Positions 60,089 through 64,000 of a stretch of DNA of 64,000 nucleotides are shown here, piece after piece; within the stretch, counting starts at the first letter, position 1, and every line of letters begins with the position of its first letter. The translations under genes were made by a program, and so were the position numbers. The notes under the pieces are model-generated. The model saw nothing but the letters and a program-made list of their open reading frames with translations, was not told the DNA's origin and did no database searches. This DNA comes from Flavobacterium sp. CF108 (GTDB taxonomy: Bacteria > Bacteroidota > Bacteroidia > Flavobacteriales > Flavobacteriaceae): contig NZ_FQWW01000004.1 in the NCBI RefSeq assembly GCF_900129795.1, positions 434,001 to 498,000 on the forward strand, given 5' to 3'.

Positions 60089-60960
60089 TAAACATTCGTA
60101 TTAATCGACATCAAATACTTCTTTGGAGTTGTAGCAAACTTTTTCTTGAAGGCTGCTATAAAGTGACTTCCGGTGCTGTAGCCAATTTTAAGTCCAACTT
60201 CGTTTACGTTATAAGAACCGCTATCTAAAAGTTTTCGGGCGAAATCCATTTTGTAATCGAAAAGGAAACCATAAACCGTGTCGCCGTAAATTTGTTTGAA
60301 ACCCATTTTTAGTTTCTTTAAATTTAAACCAATTTCATCTGCCAGTTCTTGCAATCCCGGAGGCTCAGCCATATTGGCGATGATAATTTCTTTGGCTTTT
60401 CGGATTTTTAGAACATTGTCTTCATCAATCAAAAACGGACATTGTTCTGCGTTTGGATCTTCAGTTCGGTTAAAATACAAACTCAATAATTCATATCCTT
60501 TTCCTTTGTAATAAAGGTTTTTTATGGATGGATGAAGGTTGTAATGAAACAGCTGACTTAACACAATAGCCATTGAAGGACTAATATTTCCTTCGTTATA
60601 ATACTTTTTGTCCTTATTATCAGGACTTAAAAAAGTAATATAATCCGCTTCTGCAGAAAACAACGCGTGAAATTTTTTGATGGAAACAATTACCGAAATC
60701 ACCCACGAGTTTGGAGCCAATTCTAAATTCAATGGCAATTCTTTCTGCGGATTGTATAAAAGCAGCGATTTTTCTTCTTTCAATTCTAAAGCATAATTGC
60801 CTTGATTGAACAAAAATTTAGCATTGCCTTTTATACCAAAGTGAAACTGTATCAGGCCTGTACCTATTTCATGCTGTGCATAAAAAGGCTCCGGACCATC
60901 GTTTTGAAAACGGATCAGCGTAAAGTCGTCTTCAATTTTTATAACTTCTTGAGAACTCAT
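60088..60960 (-). CDS. AraC-family regulator (PchR-like), divergent from hemA
   Basis: 290 residues. An N-terminal effector domain (about 1-185) lacks a recognised ligand motif. The C-terminal AraC domain (about 190-285) has both helix-turn-helix units: LQELADEIGLNLKKLKMGFKQIYG and VNEVGLKIGYSTGSHFIAAFKKKFATTPKKY. Similar in outline to PchR, the siderophore-responsive activator, so it may sense iron or haem status. Divergent from hemA with two AGTACTT direct repeats between them. Confidence 0.87.
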   Translation of the reverse strand: MSSQEVIKIEDDFTLIRFQNDGPEPFYAQHEIGTGLIQFHFGIKGNAKFLFNQGNYALELKEEKSLLLYNPQKELPLNLELAPNSWVISVIVSIKKFHALFSAEADYITFLSPDNKDKKYYNEGNISPSMAIVLSQLFHYNLHPSIKNLYYKGKGYELLSLYFNRTEDPNAEQCPFLIDEDNVLKIRKAKEIIIANMAEPPGLQELADEIGLNLKKLKMGFKQIYGDTVYGFLFDYKMDFARKLLDSGSYNVNEVGLKIGYSTGSHFIAAFKKKFATTPKKYLMSINTNV

Positions 60961-61051
60961 AGCGATATTTTTTTGAAACTAAAAGCAAAAGAAAAGCAAA
61001 ATGTTATTTAGAATGACTCTAAACAAATCATTTCAAACAAGTTGATTTTGC

Positions 61052-61125
61052 TACAAAAGTACTTCTTTTTGAATAAAATGAGACGTTTAGAATCAAAAAA
61101 ACATACAGCGATACAAAAAGTACTT
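61052..61125. promoter_or_regulatory. Direct repeats TACAAAA(A)GTACTT between AraC regulator and hemA
   Basis: TACAAAAGTACTT at 61052-61064 and TACAAAAAGTACTT at 61112-61125, the same orientation and 60 bases apart. This is about six helical turns, a common arrangement of AraC-family half-sites. Both lie upstream of the hemA -7 element. Confidence 0.45.
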
Positions 61126-61155
61126 TTAGCGTTACTTTTATAAACAGTATAGTAA

Positions 61156-61163
61156 TAATTTTG
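61156..61163 (+). promoter_or_regulatory. Likely -7 promoter element of hemA
   Basis: TAATTTTG, an exact TAnnTTTG match 23 bases before the hemA ATG. No TTG -33 element is evident, which would fit an activated promoter. Confidence 0.5.
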
Positions 61164-61186
61164 TTGCACTTTATGAAAGTGAATTT

Positions 61187-62437
61187 ATGGAAAACAATAA
61201 TGTACCGAAACACCTTTATTTTTATTCAGTTGGTCTGAGTTATAAAAAAGCTGATGCAGAGGTCAGAGGTCAATTTAGTTTGGATGCAGTTGCGAAGACT
61301 CGCTTATTGGAACAAGCTAAAAACGATGGAATAGAAAGTTTACTAGTTACTTCTACCTGCAACAGAACCGAGATCTACGGTTTTGCAGAACATCCATTTC
61401 AATTAATCAAATTGATCTGCGATAACAGCAATGGTTCTGTTGATGCGTTTCAAAGAGTAGGTTTCGTTTATAAAAATCAAGAAGCAATTAATCATTTATT
61501 TCGCGTAGGAACTGGTTTAGACAGTCAGATCCTGGGCGATTTTGAAATTATATCTCAAATTAAAACCAGTTTTGCTCATTCAAAATCAATGGGATTAGCC
61601 AATACTTTTATGGAAAGATTGGTGAATGCGGTAATTCAGGCAAGTAAAAGAATTAAAAACGAAACGGAGATCAGCTCTGGTGCTACTTCGGTTTCTTTTG
61701 CATCAGTACAATACATTCTTAAAAATGTTGAAGATATCAGCAACAAAAACATTTTACTTTTTGGAACTGGAAAAATCGGTAGAAATACTTGTGAGAATTT
61801 AGTAAAACATACTAAAAACGAACACATTACTTTAATCAATAGAACTAAAGATAAAGCTGAGAAACTGGCTGGAAAACTAAATTTGATTGTTAAAGATTAT
61901 TCTGAATTACACTTAGAACTTCAAAATGCCGATGTTGTCGTTGTAGCAACCGGCGCGCAAAACCCAACGGTGGACAAAGCGGTTTTAAATCTTAAAAAAC
62001 CTATGTTGATTTTGGATTTATCTATTCCGAAAAATGTTCACGAAAATGTAGAGGAATTAGAAGGTGTAACTTTAATTCACATGGATTATTTGTCTCAGTT
62101 GACAGATGAAACATTAGAAAACAGAAAATTACACATTCCGGCTGCTGAAGCAATTATCGAAGAAATCAAAGAAGAATTCGTTATCTGGATGAAAGGCCGA
62201 AAATTTGCGCCAACGATTAATGCTTTAAAAGAAAAACTAAACGCCATTAAAGTTTCGGAATTAGATTTTCAAAGTAAAAAAATCGCTGATTTTAATGAAG
62301 CACAAGCCGAAATCATCAGCAACAGAATCATACAAAAAATCACTACTCATTTCGCAAATCATTTAAAAGACGACGATACCATGGTTGATGAAAGCATCGA
62401 ATGGATCGAAAAAGTCTTCAAAATAAAAGCTTCTTAA
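61187..62437 (+). CDS. hemA: Glutamyl-tRNA reductase
   Basis: 416 residues. Catalytic Cys in LVTSTCNRTEIYGF (about residue 50), substrate region VGTGLDSQILGDFEIISQIK, NADPH-binding LFGTGKIGRNTCENL, then the C-terminal dimerisation helices. It reduces glutamyl-tRNA to glutamate-1-semialdehyde, the first committed step of the C5 route to haem. HemC lies 692 bases downstream on the same strand, separated by one inserted gene. Confidence 0.95.
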   Translation: MENNNVPKHLYFYSVGLSYKKADAEVRGQFSLDAVAKTRLLEQAKNDGIESLLVTSTCNRTEIYGFAEHPFQLIKLICDNSNGSVDAFQRVGFVYKNQEAINHLFRVGTGLDSQILGDFEIISQIKTSFAHSKSMGLANTFMERLVNAVIQASKRIKNETEISSGATSVSFASVQYILKNVEDISNKNILLFGTGKIGRNTCENLVKHTKNEHITLINRTKDKAEKLAGKLNLIVKDYSELHLELQNADVVVVATGAQNPTVDKAVLNLKKPMLILDLSIPKNVHENVEELEGVTLIHMDYLSQLTDETLENRKLHIPAAEAIIEEIKEEFVIWMKGRKFAPTINALKEKLNAIKVSELDFQSKKIADFNEAQAEIISNRIIQKITTHFANHLKDDDTMVDESIEWIEKVFKIKAS

Positions 62438-62441
62438 ATTT

Positions 62442-62562
62442 TAATTTTACCATTAAGATATTAAGAGAATTAAGCCAATCTTTGTCAAGAAAATTAAGCC
62501 GAGCTAATTTTTGATAAGTCGAACGCAAAGCTTAATTAACTTAATACCTTAATGGTAAAAAC
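62442..62562. repeat. Palindromic repeat copy 1 (ACCATTAAG ... CTTAATGGTAAA) flanking GxxExxY gene
   Basis: About 120 bases: TTTACCATTAAG at the left and CCTTAATGGTAAA at the right are inverted, with CAATCTTTGTCAAGA and AATTAAGCC inside. A second copy with the same words follows the GxxExxY gene (62985-63122). The right arm carries an ATG that reads into the nuclease-fold gene. Confidence 0.75.
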
Positions 62563-62575
62563 AATAATATGTTCT

Positions 62576-62980
62576 ATGACAAAAAAAGAGGTTACGCAAT
62601 TGGCTTATGAAATTACAGGTTTTGCTATAAAAGTACATAAAGCTTTGGGACCTGGACTTTTAGAAAGCATTTATGAACAATGTCTTAAATACGAATTAGA
62701 ACGAAACGGATACGATGTTAAACAACAATTAGTTGTAAAAATAGATTATTACGATCTTGAATTAGAATCTGATTTAAGAATAGATTTACTTGTAAATGAT
62801 TGTGTAGTAGTGGAATTGAAAGCAATAGAAAATTTATTGCCCATTCACGAAGCCCAATTATTAACATATATGAAATTATTACAAAGACCTCAAGGACTAT
62901 TGATAAATTTCAACACAACAAACATTACAAAATCAATGAAACCACTTGTGAATGATCATTTCGCAAGATTAATTGATTAA
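62576..62980 (+). CDS. GxxExxY-family protein (PD-(D/E)xK nuclease-like fold)
   Basis: 134 residues from the ATG at 62576. GPGLLESIYEQCL gives the GxxExxY signature, and RIDLLVNDCVVVELKA shows the D...ExK pattern of the PD-(D/E)xK fold. Function in bacteria is not established. I prefer this ATG because the in-frame ATG at 62552 lies in the flanking repeat. The gene splits hemA and hemC and is bracketed by two related palindromic repeats, so it looks like a later arrival. Confidence 0.8.
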   Translation: MTKKEVTQLAYEITGFAIKVHKALGPGLLESIYEQCLKYELERNGYDVKQQLVVKIDYYDLELESDLRIDLLVNDCVVVELKAIENLLPIHEAQLLTYMKLLQRPQGLLINFNTTNITKSMKPLVNDHFARLID

Positions 62981-62984
62981 AAAT

Positions 62985-63122
62985 AAAATATTAAACCATT
63001 AAGAGATTAAGATAAATTAAGTCAATCTTTGTCAAGAGAATTAAGCCAAGCTAAAACACAAGCTTAATAATCTTAAATTCTACACAAAGACTTAATTCTC
63101 TTAATGCCTTAATGGTAAAATA
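62985..63122. repeat. Palindromic repeat copy 2 (ACCATTAAG ... CTTAATGGTAAA), before hemC
   Basis: Shares AAACCATTAAGAGATTAAG, CAATCTTTGTCAAGA, AATTAAGCC and CCTTAATGGTAAAA with the copy at 62442-62562, in the same order. Ends 8 bases before the hemC ATG, so any hemC promoter or RBS here overlaps the repeat. Confidence 0.75.
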
Positions 63123-63129
63123 AAAAAAC

Positions 63130-64000
63130 ATGGCTGAAAAAACAATCAGAATTGGAACGCGCGATAGCGAATTAGCACTTTGGCAGGCACATACTGTCGA
63201 GAAAAAACTAAATGATTTAGGTTATAAAACTTCGATTGTTGCCGTTAAATCTCAAGGTGATATTATTTTGGATAAACCGCTTTACGAACTCGGTATTACC
63301 GGAATTTTTACTAAAACACTTGACATTGCTATGATCAATGGAGATATTGATATTGCGGTGCATTCCATGAAAGATGTTCCAACGGCTTTGCCAAAAGGAA
63401 TTGTTCAGGCTGCTGTTTTACCAAGAGCGAATGTTCTGGATATTTTGGTTCATAAGGGAAATCCTGATTTTGACAATAAACCAAGTACAATTGCAACTGG
63501 AAGTTTACGTCGTCAGGCACAATGGTTTAATAAATACCCAAATCATACTGTAGTTGATTTACGTGGAAACGTGAATACGCGTATGCAAAAACTAAAAGAC
63601 AATGATTGGGATGGAGCTGTTTTTGCCGCCGCCGGTTTAGAGCGAATTAACTTAAAACCTGAAAATTACATTGATTTAGACTGGATGATTCCCGCGCCGG
63701 CACAAGGAGCAATGCTTGTTGTGGCAATGGAAAATGATAATTATACGCTTGATGCGCTTTCGCAGTTAAATGATATCGAAACTGAGATTTGTACATATAT
63801 CGAACGTCAGTTTTTAAGAACGTTGGAAGGCGGTTGTACGGCGCCAATTGGTGCTTTGGTAACTTATAATGAAGATGAAGATACACTGCATTTTCAAGGT
63901 GTTTTACTTTCTATTGATGGAAAGCAAAAATTAGAAATCAATAAAACCGTTGATATTTCAGAATGGAAAAAACTAGGTTTTCATTCAGCGCAGGAGATTT
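63130..64000 (+). CDS. hemC: Hydroxymethylbilane synthase, cut by the right edge
   Basis: 290 codons are visible, open to the window end. Start MAEKTIRIGTRDSELALWQA, then the substrate-binding VHSMKDVPTALP, SLRRQAQW and DLRGNVNTRMQKL blocks. The dipyrromethane-cofactor Cys lies in LRTLEGGCTAPIGAL. It joins four porphobilinogens into hydroxymethylbilane. The usual length is about 305-310 residues, so only the last few residues are missing. The second haem gene of the plus-strand run. Confidence 0.95.
   Translation, partial: MAEKTIRIGTRDSELALWQAHTVEKKLNDLGYKTSIVAVKSQGDIILDKPLYELGITGIFTKTLDIAMINGDIDIAVHSMKDVPTALPKGIVQAAVLPRANVLDILVHKGNPDFDNKPSTIATGSLRRQAQWFNKYPNHTVVDLRGNVNTRMQKLKDNDWDGAVFAAAGLERINLKPENYIDLDWMIPAPAQGAMLVVAMENDNYTLDALSQLNDIETEICTYIERQFLRTLEGGCTAPIGALVTYNEDEDTLHFQGVLLSIDGKQKLEINKTVDISEWKKLGFHSAQEI

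Noticed and set aside
62552-62575. Upstream ATG extension of the GxxExxY gene
   Set aside because: The ATG is part of the flanking palindromic repeat (AATGGTAAA) found also before hemC.
62576-62980. Defence system built on the GxxExxY nuclease-fold gene
   Set aside because: No partner helicase, methylase or toxin-antitoxin gene is adjacent. Its neighbours are haem genes.

Overview
The window reads as ordinary chromosome of a Flavobacterium-like member of the Bacteroidota. It is AT-rich. Several genes have the Bacteroidota promoter element TAnnTTTG upstream. It encodes the gliding lipoprotein GldH, a protease with a type IX secretion C-terminal domain, TonB-dependent receptors with carboxypeptidase-like N-terminal domains, and a lycopene cyclase. 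Both window edges cut a gene: a nitrilase-type hydrolase at the left and hemC at the right. I see no rRNA, tRNA, CRISPR array, prophage or biosynthetic cluster.

Layout. 1-4.4 kb: a compact plus-strand run (C-N hydrolase, zinc ribbon, M28 peptidase, small membrane protein, SRPBCC protein) ending at a two-way terminator. 4.4-12 kb: rhodanese, MetR-like LysR regulator, GNAT, SDR oxidoreductase, Ogt, DEDD exonuclease, AlkZ-like winged-helix protein, SpmAB fusion. 11.6-12.4 kb: a RAYT transposase set among its palindromes. 12.5-18.4 kb: class I fumarase, PAS protein, DinB, metallophosphatase, a predicted outer-membrane protein, SAM hydrolase. 18.5-24.3 kb: a TonB receptor facing an M4 protease across a large nested inverted repeat. 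25.2-31.3 kb: 3-oxoacid CoA-transferase, then ricT-gldH-pbp1A. 32.5-36.2 kb: a tRNA-U34 hydroxylation locus (ferredoxin, TrhP, TrhO) with a second RAYT and its own repeat family between trhP and trhO. 36.5-42.2 kb: a tripartite RND efflux operon. 42.6-48.4 kb: bacilliredoxin, ArsR, lycopene cyclase, thioredoxin, a tandem 136-bp repeat array, and a TonB receptor. 48.7-54.3 kb: metal homeostasis (thioredoxin-reductase-like protein, COG0523 GTPase, MerC, Fur-family regulator, Nramp transporter with a USP domain, MntR). 55.4-64 kb: enoyl-CoA hydratase, NtrY-like kinase, then haem genes hemJ, hemH, an AraC regulator, hemA, a GxxExxY nuclease-fold gene, and hemC.

Points most worth a second look: (1) TrhO carries an extra C-terminal domain closely matching the C-terminal domain of the neighbouring TrhP, so the two proteins of alternative ho5U34 pathways share a module. 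(2) Two RAYT transposases each sit beside a different REP-like palindrome family, and one family recurs 33 kb away as an exact-period 136-bp tandem array. (3) A 20-bp operator-like sequence before the Fur-family gene recurs with one mismatch before the RND efflux operon. (4) A dispersed intergenic palindrome is read in frame inside an oxidoreductase gene. (5) A GxxExxY gene bracketed by two related palindromes interrupts hemA-hemC. All functional statements rest on reading motifs by eye; no searches were run.
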